The position numbers and the translations under genes were made by a program. From Isoetes taiwanensis (Eukaryota > Streptophyta > Lycopodiopsida > Isoetales > Isoetaceae): 64,000 nucleotides of DNA. Shown here one piece after another: positions 47,464-56,657 of this stretch. The stretch is from positions 372,001-436,000 of the forward strand of contig JAJEKV010000097.1 of assembly GCA_021234155.1 (NCBI GenBank), in the 5' to 3' direction. How positions within the stretch are numbered: the first letter of the stretch is position 1; every line of letters starts with the position of its first letter. The notes beneath the pieces were generated by a model. That model made no database searches, was not told the DNA's origin, and was given only the letters and a program-made list of their open reading frames with translations.

Positions 47464-48030
47464 ATTTGGGGTCTCAAAATGGCCTCCTATCAGCCATTCC
47501 ACGTCATATTTCCGCCTCTTTTTTCCCGCCGATTTGCTTGGAATATTCTCCCCCGGAATAAGGGGATCGCACATTTATGGCGCCATATGTATTTAATTCT
47601 GTTGGTTGTCAGACAGATTGACGCAACACGTGGCGCTTCTAAAAAGCCACTTGCATTATAGCATACCGGCAACTCATGACGGTGTCTCTTGGTTTGTCAG
47701 ATACCAAGCATGCGCATCACCGATTCTTGTCTTGCCCTATTTTCATTTAGAGTCCATGGCTATACAAGCTTCCCCCTTCTACATTTCAAAATTTGAATGT
47801 GTAGGTTGAAGCTTTGTATCGACTTTTTCGATTCTTGTTATTTTGCGATTGCGCCTTAAAAGTTCGTAAGAAGGGATCTTTACTTCATCCCAATACGGAC
47901 TTCCGCCCCCTACAATTGAATTTTTGAATTTGCTTTTTTTGTATAAAAGCATGGATTGTAGGAGAATGGACTTTTCGATTTCCACATGCACGTTGCAAAT
48001 TTCAAAAACGAGGTTAGTATGGACGTTGGC
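47464..48030 (+). repeat. Dispersed ~550-bp repeat, copy 2
   Basis: Same order of blocks as 39893-40440 with moderate divergence. Its start is also duplicated just upstream: AAATGGCCTCCTATCAGCCA occurs at about 47417 and 47477. Confidence 0.75.
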
Positions 48031-48198
48031 TCAAACGGTTTAATTGTCTTTGGGGCATACAAATTGTACACCTTCATTTGCCGTGTGATCCACGCGGTAT
48101 GGAAGCTCTCAAATGATGTGTGGATAAGGATCCAACCCGACTCGCGAATATGCTCCAGTCTTCAATCGCAAAAAAGGAGGTCTAAAAAATAAGAACTT

Positions 48199-50243
48199 AG
48201 ACCTCGACATGTTGCGTCTTGCAGGCTCAAAAAGTGTCGACATCTGGGCGGATGGCAGTTTATATCCATTGGATCCGTTGAGTGGCAAGAAACCGTCATT
48301 TCGGGACGTTTCAAGTTTAGTCCGATTTTGTGGTGACCGGTAACTCTGGCCTCTTGGGATATTGTGAGAGATTGAGAGAGGATGAAGGCATTCGGAATCG
48401 AATACGTTCCTTGAGATGAGCCGCTTCCGATTGTCACAAGAGAATTATAACTTAAAACCAGCTCTCTTTTTTCTCTCACTTCATTACTCCTTCGTGATGA
48501 AGGAAAGGAATGACGGCTTGGGGAGGGAAACTTCTTTGAGATACGAAGTGGACAAGTCCAAATTGGTGATAAGGCAGCTGCAAGAAAAGATCCAAGAGCT
48601 CGAAAGAGCAAACTTTGGGCTTCAATGTAGGTTAAAGAATTTGAAGAAAACACCCCTTGGCTTGCGAGAAAGGAAGAAGCACTATCGGCCAGATAGAGGA
48701 ACCGAAGTTTGGATCAGGTGCATTCAGGCGCAGTGGTCACGGCCACAAGGTCCGTTTACAACACTAGCAAAGGCCAATTAAGATCTGGGGAAACTAGAAG
48801 CAATCTTGGTTACGTAGTGAAGAACCTAGCGACAAACAGGGAGATAGTGGACATGATTTGTCAGCCCTACAACTCTCCTCTCAAGAAGATGGTATTGGAA
48901 ATGGTACTAGGAGAGATTTACAAGAAGTTAGAAGCGACAGATGTACAGACTGTTTGTGATGATGTAGGCATCAGTAGGCTTGGTTACCGTTCTCTATTCA
49001 AGCCATTCCACGAAGCGTTGAAAAGAATGGACACAAAAAAAGTATTCGCTCCACGTCCACAAATTGTCGAGAATACAAGGGTTACTAGGACAAAGATGGT
49101 GTATGCCATATTAGGAGAGATGCACCACGTTGAATGTGTTGGTCCTGCCATAGCCATAACAGATAAGAATGGCAAGGATTGTTGTGATCTAGTTGGAATG
49201 AATGAACGCAATAATCTTTGGGTTGACCTGGTTACTCTCTTACAATTCCTTGTCAAATATTATGACTTAACAGTTGCAGAAACTAATGGTGAGATTGAAG
49301 TTTGCATAAAATTGGATGAAATGGAACTGACCAAGTTTGAGAAGTATGAGAGGGTATTCGTTGTCATCATGAATAGAGCAATTGAGAATGCAATTGCACA
49401 TGCTAAATCAAAGAGCAACAAGTATAATAAAAAAGATGTAGAGGTGACGGACGAGGAGATAGATAGATAGATAGTAGTTTTAACGTCACGCCACTAGGCA
49501 GCATCCAACTGGATATGTGACCACACACCACACTACATTGCTCGGTTGGGCCCTGCCCCCAACCACCTTACATTGCATCTGTTGGGATTTGACCCCCAAC
49601 AGTACCGAGTGCGATTCTGGACGGTCTCGAACTCGAGACCACATTGCTAAGGAACTAGTGTGTTACCACAAGAAGCGTGCCGAAAAAATGGTTCTCATGT
49701 CAATCTGAAGATGACACCTGGTGGTTAGGTCTCTTTAAAGTTCAGAAAGAAACCCACGAGGTATTGAAATGGGTGTTCAATCAAACTGACATCCCGAGTC
49801 TAATATCTAGATTCGAGGGAGGGGAAAAATTGCAAGTAGATCACTATGGATCTTACAAAGTAATTTTTCACTTGGCGTCTGATTTAAAAACTGAGAAAGC
49901 AATGTACAACATAAGTGGGAACATGCAAAAGTTGTCTGTACTGCAATCATGCAAGGAAGTCAAGTACTGGGAAGACTGTTTCAACCTTGTCCCTTAACCA
50001 AGCAAATGCTCCTAATAGAGGAGAAGAAGATCCCAAGTTCCATGGCATTTTCCCCATTCCATTAGAGAGGGTTCATATCTCGCACTTTGCGGCTTTGTGA
50101 GAATCATCGACAAGATGATATTTTTTGAGCTGCAGATTCGTGTGGAACATTTCGGACAAGAAGAGAAGAGAGGAAGGAATTCGTAGAGTTGAACATGTTC
50201 TATCGTATGAGGTTCGACATTTGTCAAAAAAACTTTTCCCATT
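48199..50243 (+). pseudogene. Unrecognised coding relic with coiled coil
   Basis: Successive plus-strand open segments with coding character: about 48207-48335 (GSLYPLDPLSGKKPSF), 48416-48781 (coiled coil SKLVIRQLQEKIQELERANF), 48709-49470 (253 codons; DDVGISRLGYRSLFKPFHEA, then MHHVECVGPAIAITDKNGKD) and 49677-50243 (SDLKTEKAMYNISG, then FHGIFPIPLERVHISHF). The frame is not continuous and a SINE-like insert splits it at 49.47-49.68 kb. The order coiled coil, helix-turn-helix-like block, core, then an LKxxKAMYxISG block is loosely like large orphan proteins of eukaryotic DNA elements. I do not recognise the family. Confidence 0.4.
49472..49680 (-). mobile_element. SINE-like insertion within the unrecognised coding relic
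   Basis: A ~200-bp non-coding block lies between two open segments of the preceding relic. On the minus strand it contains a B-box-like CGAGTTCGAGACC (complement of 49625-49635 and neighbours) near its 5' end and a GATA-type simple repeat at its 3' side (49458-49474). No clear A box or duplication of the target site is seen, so the SINE call is tentative. Confidence 0.4.
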
Positions 50244-50289
50244 GAGAAATAAAATAATTACAAAAAAAAAAACGGCCCCTCTAGGAGGA

Positions 50290-50708
50290 GCCCGATGCCT
50301 ATGATCGCCGGGCAAGCTCTTCACGAGGGCGTTGATAATTTTGTTTACGCTCCTCCAAATGATTGCGCCCCCGCAACCACACGATATTCCGCAACCTTAT
50401 CTTCCCGCCATCGAAGTTGAGCTCGGGCAGCCTCTCCGCCGATTGCGCCCTAAGCCTCTCTTAGAGGTTATATCGCGTGGGTGTGGCGCAGGTAAAAGGC
50501 AGCCACTGATTGTCGCGCACTAAAATCACCTCCCTATAGAAGGCGGCCTTGTCCTGCCGCAACCAGCTTGGCGACGCCTTCATCATTCTTTTTTTTCTTT
50601 TAGAAGGCAGATCCGTTCCTCCTCAAAAAAAGACTTAATGTTCTTAATTTCCTTGACCGAACTTGAGACAAGATCTCTCAAGAGGATGGAACTGGAGCCG
50701 GAGGCCAT
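50290..50708 (-). CDS. Cluster ORF h, MASGSSS-type protein
   Basis: ATG at 50708 gives MASGSSSILLRDLVSSSVKE, then a Lys/Glu-rich helix, 41 residues to the stop at 50583. A second open stretch overlapping this end (about 50582-50470, SWLRQDKAAFYREVILVRDN) has coding character on the same strand. A TATA box (TATATAAA, complement of 50800-50807) lies about 92 bases upstream of the ATG. Family unknown. It shares the MAS-Ser start and promoter spacing with the two ORFs upstream in the cluster. It may be part of a virus-like or transposon fossil and looks broken. Confidence 0.4.
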
Positions 50709-51177
50709 TGAAAGTGATGGGAGAACAGGAGAGATGGCTGAGGGCTGGATGTGGTAGAATAGGAGATGGCGGATAGGAGAAGACAAAGGCCCTCGACGTT
50801 TTATATAGAAACTAGAGATACGTTGGAATCCGGTTTTGCGAAAACCGATAAAGTTGTGTAATAATCCCACGAGGCTTAAATTATAGCATGCAATTAGGCA
50901 ACGGTAGCCTATGTTCAGATCATGGGATCCGTCATATCCCAGCCGCATGTGATGCAGGCCGTTACAAAAGACAGTTGTTATTGTGGCAAACAAGATGCCA
51001 CGCCCTTGGCATGACGTTGTCATCCACATGTCACGATATGTGAATAGACGTTGTCATCCACATGCAAATTCGCGCATTTACCCGCAAGTTATCACATAAT
51101 CTAGCAAGATATTTGTGTTACATATACTTTTCCATTAATAAACTAGGAATTTATACATACAACGAGGTGTCGTTGTG

Positions 51178-51250
51178 GAGATCATCTGACGCGAAATCCA
51201 TTGATTGCTACCTAATTGCAAGCATGGCATTTCGGCGTCGTGGTGATCTT
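51178..51250. repeat. Conserved-arm palindrome 1
   Basis: Arms GATCATCTGACGCGAAAT and ATTTCGGCGTCGTGGTGAT (left arm and, in complement, right arm), around the interior CCATTGATTGCTACCTAATT. It lies 3' of ORF g'. Confidence 0.7.
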
Positions 51251-51339
51251 TTAATAAAACAAAACAAGAGAACGGATAGAAGCAAGAAATAGAGCAAACT
51301 TTCTTTTTGAAACAAAAAAAATATATACACAATGGCTAG

Positions 51340-51670
51340 GGATCTTCATGATCCTCGTATTTGGCCAAAAAAGTCTGCGTTCTCATCCTCCGCGACTCAA
51401 GCTTCTTCTCCATATCTTCTAGCTCTGTGAAATATTGTGTGCGATTAAACGCCGCCGACCCTACGGCTATTGGCCTCTCGGTGCCTGGTTAATGTTGCCG
51501 CGAGCTCAAGGTCTCGCTCATGCAGTAGCCCCCACCGCCTCCATCTTCTCGGCGACGAGACGGCTGTTTTCATCGTGAACCTCCTTGAATCTCTTCATCA
51601 CCATAGCAAGGGTGATGTCCGCGGGCAACTCTGGGCGCGGTCGCTTGCTGGAGGAGGATGAAGATGCCAT
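51340..51670 (-). CDS. Cluster ORF g', MASSSSSSKRPR protein
   Basis: ATG at 51670. The N-terminus is MASSSSSSKRPRPELPADIT, a serine run followed by a KRPR nuclear-localisation-like motif, then LAMVMKRFKEVHDEN and RLVAEKMEAV, a helical, probably coiled-coil stretch. The first open frame is about 50 residues. A TATA box TATAAATA (complement of 51758-51765) is 88 bases upstream. It is a tandem paralogue of ORF g. Function and family unknown; the copy looks decayed. Confidence 0.45.
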
Positions 51671-51757
51671 CGGAGGAGAAGGCGGAAGGCGGAGAAGATG
51701 AGCAGAAGGCGGAAGGCGGAAGAGGATCGGAGGTCGAAGGCAAGATAGAAGGTCTTC

Positions 51758-51765
51758 TATTTATA
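51758..51765 (-). promoter_or_regulatory. TATA box of ORF g'
   Basis: TATAAATA within GTTATAAATAGAAGACC on the minus strand, repeated exactly upstream of ORF g. Confidence 0.6.
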
Positions 51766-51785
51766 ACAGGGATTTCGTAGTAGCT

Positions 51786-51912
51786 TGAGTCACACGACGC
51801 GAAGGATGCCGTCGGTCAGGAAAATGGACCGTTACTTCTCGCGTCATGTGAGGAAAAAGGACCGTTACTTCTTCTAACGTCTTTTCTTCCAGAGAAAGCT
51901 CGTGTGATAATT
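51786..51912. repeat. Conserved-arm palindromes 2 and 3 (adjacent)
   Basis: TCACACGACGCGAAG (51790) pairs with CTTCTCGCGTCATGTGA (51836-51852). A second, looser set ends in TCGTGTGAT at about 51909. The phrase GGACCGTTACTTCT occurs in both. Confidence 0.55.
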
Positions 51913-52012
51913 TTTATTGATAATTTCGGTGATACAATCTATACATAAGTAATTTTACTGATACATAACTAAAGATAGAACTTCTCATTGAAGCAAAATA
52001 GAACGGCATGGA

Positions 52013-52081
52013 GATCACACGACGCGAAATCCATTGATTGCTACCTAATTGCAAGCAAGGCATTTCGCGTCGTGTGATATT
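52013..52081. repeat. Conserved-arm palindrome 4 (near-perfect)
   Basis: Arms GATCACACGACGCGAAAT and ATTTCGCGTCGTGTGAT are exact complements. The interior matches palindrome 1. It lies 3' of ORF g. Confidence 0.85.
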
Positions 52082-52189
52082 TTAATAAAACAGAACATAC
52101 ATTGGAACAAGAGGATAGATAGAAGCAAAAAATAGAGAAAACTTTTCTTTGAAGCAAAAAATAGATAGATACAACGGCTAGGGATCTTC

Positions 52190-52576
52190 ATGATCCTCTA
52201 GCTGATTTTCATGTCCCGGTAAATGGGCCGTAAGGTCGCGTTTCTCATCCTCCCGACGGAGCTTCTTCTTCTCCATATCTTCTAAGGCTGCAAGGAATAT
52301 CGCGTGGCGGTTTCAACTGCCTCGGCCCTGCGGCTCGTCGCCTCTTGGTACATGGCGAATGTTTCCGCGAGCTCAATGTCTCGCTCGTGCAGCAGCTCCC
52401 TCGTGAAGGCTAATCTGTCGACCGCCTCCATATTCTCGGCGACGAGACGGTTGTTTTCATCATGGATCTCCTTGAATCTCTTCATCACCACTGCAAGGGT
52501 GATGTCCACGCAGCAGCTACGTGGGGGGAGTGCTATCTTGGCGTGGTCGCTTGCTAGAGGAAGATGATGATGCCAT
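52190..52576 (-). CDS. Cluster ORF g, MASSSSSSKRPR protein with coiled coil
   Basis: ATG at 52576 starts MASSSSSSKRPRQDS. The neighbouring open stretch 52282-52509 continues the same kind of protein: DITLAVVMKRFKEIHDENNR, then a Glu/Ala/Arg-rich coiled coil ending around 52282. Expected features are a Ser-rich start, a KRPR basic motif and one long helix. TATAAATA lies 90 bases upstream and palindrome 4 lies downstream. Unknown family; it could be a nuclear DNA- or chromatin-associated protein, by composition only. It looks broken. Confidence 0.45.
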
Positions 52577-52665
52577 CGGGGCAGAAGGTGGACAAGCGGA
52601 AGCCGGAAGTAGAAGATGAGCAGAAGGCGGAAGGCGATCGGAGGTCAGAGTGGACATCGGTCTTC

Positions 52666-52673
52666 TATTTATA
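52666..52673 (-). promoter_or_regulatory. TATA box of ORF g
   Basis: TATAAATA, same sequence context as the box at 51758-51765. Confidence 0.6.
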
Positions 52674-52674
52674 A

Positions 52675-52825
52675 CATGAGTCACACGAGTTTAAGCTTCG
52701 CGCCGTGTGAGGAATAAATAAATTAATTGTTTTTTTCCAATAATATTTCATTTCTTCGAGATAAATATCACACGACGAAAACCTAGATATGACGTAAAAA
52801 TCGTGATGTATTTCGCGTGATGTGA
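52675..52825. repeat. Conserved-arm palindromes 5 and 6
   Basis: TCACACGA ... CGTGTGA at 52679-52710, and ATCACACGACGAAAA ... TTTCGCGTGATGTGA at about 52767-52822. The second lies just 3' of ORF f. Confidence 0.6.
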
Positions 52826-52965
52826 ATAAATACAAATAAAATAATTTTTATTAGGAATTTCGGAAGGACAATCATACATAAATAATTTTACCGATACAAG
52901 TTGGAAAATATATATCTTCCAATTTTTTCAAGCTTCGTCGTCAATTTCATGCTCTTTCAATCCCC

Positions 52966-53166
52966 TCAAGACTTGATCCAACAAGGCAATGACTTCCATG
53001 TTATCGACCCCCGCCTTCCAACCTTGGGTGAGTCAAGCCGCCAGCCTAAAAAATTTAACATATTGCTCGCCAAGCAGACCGCTTGGTCGTCAAAATATTG
53101 TAGCACAACATCCCGGCCAATTGCTATCACCCTTTCGGTGTTTGATGCCAATTGGGAATGGTTCAC
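52966..53166 (-). CDS. Cluster ORF f, unrecognised
   Basis: An open frame reading NHSQLASNTERVIAIGRDVV, LQYFDDQAVCLASNMLNFLG and ending WKSLPCWIKS. About 66 residues. Coding-like composition, no family recognised. It sits between an acidic ORF upstream and palindrome 6 downstream, same strand. Confidence 0.35.
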   Translation of the reverse strand: MNHSQLASNTERVIAIGRDVVLQYFDDQAVCLASNMLNFLGWRLDSPKVGRRGSITWKSLPCWIKS

Positions 53167-53387
53167 TTAACGTGCATAATGCACGGATGTAATAGACAAA
53201 CTCTCGCACCTTTTGGACTGAAAGTTCTGGCGAAGACGATTATCTCACCATTAACGAATCTTGAGATATATCGTAACAATGTAGAGTCCTTCAATCTTTC
53301 CCTGTCCCCAGCGTGCATGTCGGCAAGAAAAAATCATCTACTTCCCACAAATAAGAACCCTCAAGCTTATCTTCTTCACATTTATCC

Positions 53388-53880
53388 TCATCTATTTAGG
53401 CTTATCTGCGCTGATTGATTGATCAAGGGCCTCGCCAAACCTGTAGATCCTGTTGGCAGCTTTGCACGGAGACGCTGGAATTCTTCTTCCGTTGGTAGAT
53501 TCGCCTCATCTTGAGCAAATCGAGACTCCAGCCTCTCATAGGCTTCTTTAAGCTTTATAGCATTGCCGGTATAATTAGACACTTCAAACATCTCTTTGTC
53601 CAAATCCTCTTCAAAATCTAGGCCTAGGTTTACCCATTCGGCCAAGGTACTGATAAGCTCGTCTTCCCTAGCACACATTCGTAACAAAGACGGGTTCCTC
53701 AGTATATCACTTAGCAATAGGTATTCTTTGCCTTCCACTAAAATTGGCGTTATGTCAGACAACTTCTTTTCATCCTCATCCCCATCCTCATCACCTTCAG
53801 AATCATCTCCCTCCTCCGGTTCACCCAAGGCCGGTCGCGTGAAGCTAAAACTCCTACATTCTTGCTCTTCTTCTTGTAGA
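53388..53880 (-). CDS. Cluster ORF e, acidic protein
   Basis: An open frame of at least 146 residues. It has a very acidic N-terminal part (EPEEGDDSEGDEDGDEDEKK), then ILVEGKEYLLLSDILRNPSL, helical segments with TLAEWVNLGLDFEEDLDKEM, and a C-terminus rich in Glu/Arg/Leu (LPTEEEFQRLRAKLPTG). No domain recognised. The acidic stretch is typical of histone-binding or nuclear proteins but is not diagnostic. The stop is at 53388. The start is uncertain because no ATG heads the frame cleanly. Confidence 0.5.
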
Positions 53881-54088
53881 TCTATCTACGCCATAGTCGA
53901 CATCATCACACATAAATAACCCCCCCTTGGCTTCTGATTTCATTGTTTCCAAAGTGTATCTTCGGTTTTTGGTCGAGCGAGAATGCAATAACTAGCAAAT
54001 GCAAAGCGGCAAAGAGAAATAAGATACCTTCTTAAGCACAAGGATGCAGCGGGAGGAGCCCGTTTGCTAAAGATTCTTGAAAAACATC

Positions 54089-54484
54089 TTATTTGTTTGC
54101 AAATGGGAAGCCGCCTCCTCTAGAGCTGGTTTTGGAATCCACGAGCCGGGGACATCCGCAAAGGACGCGTCTGGCCGAGACCAAGCGGTCCGGGTGAAAG
54201 CTAAGGCAACCTCGCGATAGCATCCAAGCTCGCATCTTGTTTGCCATGATGTCCAACTCCTTGCAATAGAACGATAAATCGCAATGCGGCGTGAACTTCC
54301 TCGTTGTCATGAGGGGCGGATGCATACCATTCGGGAACTTCACATAACAATCCATGGCGAAGCGAGCAGCATCTAAAGCAAGAAGATGTTTAGGAGCGGT
54401 AAATTTGTCACTTCTAAACTCAAGTAGCCGATTGTCGATTATGAAAGGGGACAATGCCCGTTGTGGGGGGAGATTTGTCCGCAC
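54089..54484 (-). CDS. Cluster ORF d, 131 residues, unrecognised
   Basis: An open frame from about 54484 (GTG or other non-ATG at its head) reading LPPQRALSPFIIDNRLLEFR, SDKFTAPKHLLALDAARFAM, DLSFYCKELDIMANKMRAWM and ending SSRGGGFPFANK. Coding-like with an even amino-acid mix and several Cys residues. No family recognised. Its 5' end abuts telomere-type repeats. Same orientation as the rest of the cluster. Confidence 0.45.
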   Translation of the reverse strand: MRTNLPPQRALSPFIIDNRLLEFRSDKFTAPKHLLALDAARFAMDCYVKFPNGMHPPLMTTRKFTPHCDLSFYCKELDIMANKMRAWMLSRGCLSFHPDRLVSARRVLCGCPRLVDSKTSSRGGGFPFANK

Positions 54485-54486
54485 AT

Positions 54487-54513
54487 TTTAGGGTTAGGGT
54501 TAGGGTTAGGGTT
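54487..54513. repeat. Interstitial telomere-type repeat, (TTAGGG)4
   Basis: TTTAGGG then three TTAGGG and TTGG. The units are six bases (TTAGGG), not the seven-base TTTAGGG usual in most plants, apart from the first. On the minus strand it reads as CCCTAA repeats just upstream of ORF d, where plant telo-box promoter motifs also occur. Confidence 0.8.
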
Positions 54514-54592
54514 GGATCACACGACGCCGAAGACTACTATGTGCAACAAAAAGCACAATGCTTGTCTGCAAGGTCGTGGTGATCCTCACGTA
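54514..54592. repeat. Conserved-arm palindrome 7
   Basis: GGATCACACGACGCCGAAG and CAAGGTCGTGGTGATCC form the arms; the interior is unlike the other palindromes. It lies 3' of the histone-like relic and immediately next to the telomere-type repeat. Confidence 0.7.
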
Positions 54593-54689
54593 TAACATTA
54601 AAAAAAAAAAAAAAAAATACAAAGTCTTAAGCTAGACTTCTAAGAAAGAAATGGACTAAGAGATTGCTTATAAAGCCATTACATTAAGA

Positions 54690-55539
54690 AATATTATACA
54701 TATGAAAAAAACACAAAGGCACTTCGGCTTTTTTTCGGGGGTCTTTCTTCTTGTTGTATTCAGCCATAAAATTTTGACCATAGTACTTCGGGATCCCTTA
54801 TGCGTAAGGCAGGCGCATGTCCTTGGGCATGACAACACCCGCTTGGCATGTATTGTCGCAAGTCGCGAGTCCTCGAACAGCACCGACACCAACCGCTTCT
54901 CGAAGCCATTTGAAGAGCATTTAAGGCATTTTGCTTGAATTTCAGAATCGGTATGATGTATCGCATCACACTCTTGCTTGAATCTCTTTCACGAGCCCGG
55001 CAAATGGGAGACGCGGAATGACCATCTCGGTGCTCTTACGATACTTCTTAATCTCGCTGGCTGCCTTTTCTTCGCTCCGCCACTACCTCACCCACCCCAA
55101 AGATTTGGAGCCTGTTGCTGTTCGGCCGACTCTTCGGCCGCCTCTCACCCCAAGATTTGCGGTGCTGTCCTCACCGACTCTTCCGGCCGCCTCCTCACAT
55201 TTCTGGTCGCCTTCCCCTTTCGGTTGGGCCTCCTCCTTTGATTTGAAGGTTCCGCGATCCACATGAGGAGCAGGAGGAGAGTGAAGAGCAAGAAGAGGCG
55301 ACCGCCCAATAATTAATCCGCATATATTCGCTCGCCCGGTCTCTCATTTCCATCCTCCGCCTCCGAACCGCTCCGGCCGTCACCGACATGGATTTCTTTT
55401 CCGGGTCTTCATTAGGCATGGTGGGAGGAGGAGAATCTCTATCAGAGACTTCAGATTCAGATGAAGGAGGCGGACTAATGTAATCACCTGGTCTTACACC
55501 ACCTGGATGGATCCTTGCAGTTTGCTTAGTTCTTGCCAT
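54690..55539 (-). pseudogene. Histone H3-like fossil with exact H3 tail start
   Basis: ATG at 55539 opens MARTKQTARIHPGG, identical to canonical H3 through residue 8 (R8), with the GG of the STGG motif also kept. A non-H3 region rich in Ser, Pro and Arg follows (SSESEVSDRDSPPP). Further downstream on the same strand (about 55060-54740) are pieces with clear H3-fold character: KKYRKSTEMVIPRLPF (alpha-N/alpha-1 region), LFEDSRLATIHAKRV (alpha-2/loop region) and MPKDMRL (alpha-3). The reading frame is not continuous and the element looks broken. A TATA-like GTATAAAG lies about 25 bases before the ATG. A linker between tail and fold is not normal for plant H3 or CENH3. It may be a diverged nuclear histone or a virus-borne histone fossil. 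Confidence 0.6.
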
Positions 55540-55559
55540 GGCTTCTCAACGGATGGCGC

Positions 55560-55567
55560 TTTATACT
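55560..55567 (-). promoter_or_regulatory. TATA-like box of the H3-like ORF
   Basis: GTATAAAG on the minus strand, about 21-28 bases before the ATG, implying an extremely short 5' leader. Confidence 0.4.
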
Positions 55568-55787
55568 ACTTAACACCGACAAAAATAGACAACCGGCAAG
55601 AGATAAATAGTAAAAAATGAAGTTAAAGTAAAATATGATGGTAACGTTTTTTAAATAATTGTACCGGAACCTTAAAAAATATCGGACAAAATACGGAACC
55701 CTAAGAAAACATCGGACAAAAACACAAATAAAAAACCGAGATTCAAAGCACTAGGCGATAGACAATTTCTTGTTGATCGCGAACTCA

Positions 55788-55991
55788 CTAAACTTTACAT
55801 TTCCCTCTTGCCTCAGAACCAACCCTAATGCCATCAATAAAATAATGGAAGTCGCCAAGAATCTCCTCTGTCTCCATTAGCACTCTTAGCTCGATAATGG
55901 CCATTCGCTTCCATGGTGGCTGTATAAATGACTTCCTCCCCTCTCCATACTCGAATATCCACCGTGACGGAGTGTTCGTTATGGTCCTCAA
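55788..55991 (-). CDS. Cluster ORF b, unrecognised
   Basis: An open frame ending MAIIELRVLMETEEILGDFH, YFIDGIRVGSEARGKCKV and a stop at 55788. About 66 residues or more. Coding-like; no family recognised. Same strand as the cluster. Confidence 0.35.
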   Translation of the reverse strand: MRTITNTPSRWIFEYGEGRKSFIQPPWKRMAIIELRVLMETEEILGDFHYFIDGIRVGSEARGKCKV

Positions 55992-56039
55992 ACGGCTCCC
56001 AAAAAGTTGTGCAACCTCTCTTTTTATGTTTCCTTCGTT

Positions 56040-56270
56040 CTAGTTGACAATTAACGATAAATATTGTTTTGGAAGAAAGTATCCGAACTTAAAGGAGGAC
56101 TTAACTACGCGGACCTCTGTTAGTTGACCGGATGATTCGTGGAATCGAACATCCCGTGTCGGAACCAAAAAATAAGCCATCCACAAAATCGGGCAGGGGA
56201 GAAAGCACGTATATGTCTTGGGAGCTTTTCGAACTTCCCCGCCATCCGAATATGTTAGCAAATACCTCAA
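56040..56270 (-). CDS. Cluster ORF a, unrecognised
   Basis: An open frame reading RYLLTYSDGGEVRKAPKTYT, then PTRDVRFHESSGQLTEVRVV and KFGYFLPKQYLSLIV. About 76 residues, coding-like, unknown. It is the uppermost ORF of the minus-strand cluster that I can support. Confidence 0.35.
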   Translation of the reverse strand: MRYLLTYSDGGEVRKAPKTYTCFLPCPILWMAYFLVPTRDVRFHESSGQLTEVRVVKSSFKFGYFLPKQYLSLIVN

Positions 56271-56657
56271 ACAAAGGTGAAGATTTTGAAACTCATCCTC
56301 ACGCCCCGTTTTCAGACATTCCCGCTTGCACCTCGTCAGCCATGCATTTCTTCATTGCAATTACATTGTTCTCATTAGTGCGTGGTTTACAAAGTTCACT
56401 TAAAGGGGCAATTCAACCGCCTCAAGCTCGGTTTCGACCTTTTACGTTATAATCATGTCCAGAAAACCGGATGCCTATACCCCAAGGTCACGGCATCCAT
56501 ACCTTGAAAAGGACAATTCCGATGTCTATGTGATACACGACAAGTACACTACTAATACTTTCGGCCGGAATAACATCCACGACGTCTGATAAACATAAAC
56601 CTGCACAATAAATTTGTTTGTAAACACGTGTCAACGAAAAGAAATGAAAAGATAAGG

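Larger units (their letters stand above)
51160..52745 (-). repeat. Diverged tandem duplication of a promoter-ORF-palindrome unit
   Basis: Two blocks of ~750 bp (about 51160-51905 and 52005-52745) share, in the same order, a palindrome, an AATAGA/A-rich 3' region, GGCTAGGGATCTTCATGATC, the KRPR-protein ORF, a TATAAATA box and flanking TCACACGA motifs. Overall similarity looks near 80 percent, with many small indels. Confidence 0.8.

Noticed and set aside
47156-47596. 146-codon ORF across the dispersed repeat
   Set aside because: Half of it is duplicated repeat sequence and the frame is not kept in the other copy at 39.9 kb.
54668-55539. Calling the H3-like relic a functional plant CENH3
   Set aside because: CENH3 tails do not start ARTKQTAR as a rule, the long Ser/Pro linker is atypical, and the reading is not continuous.
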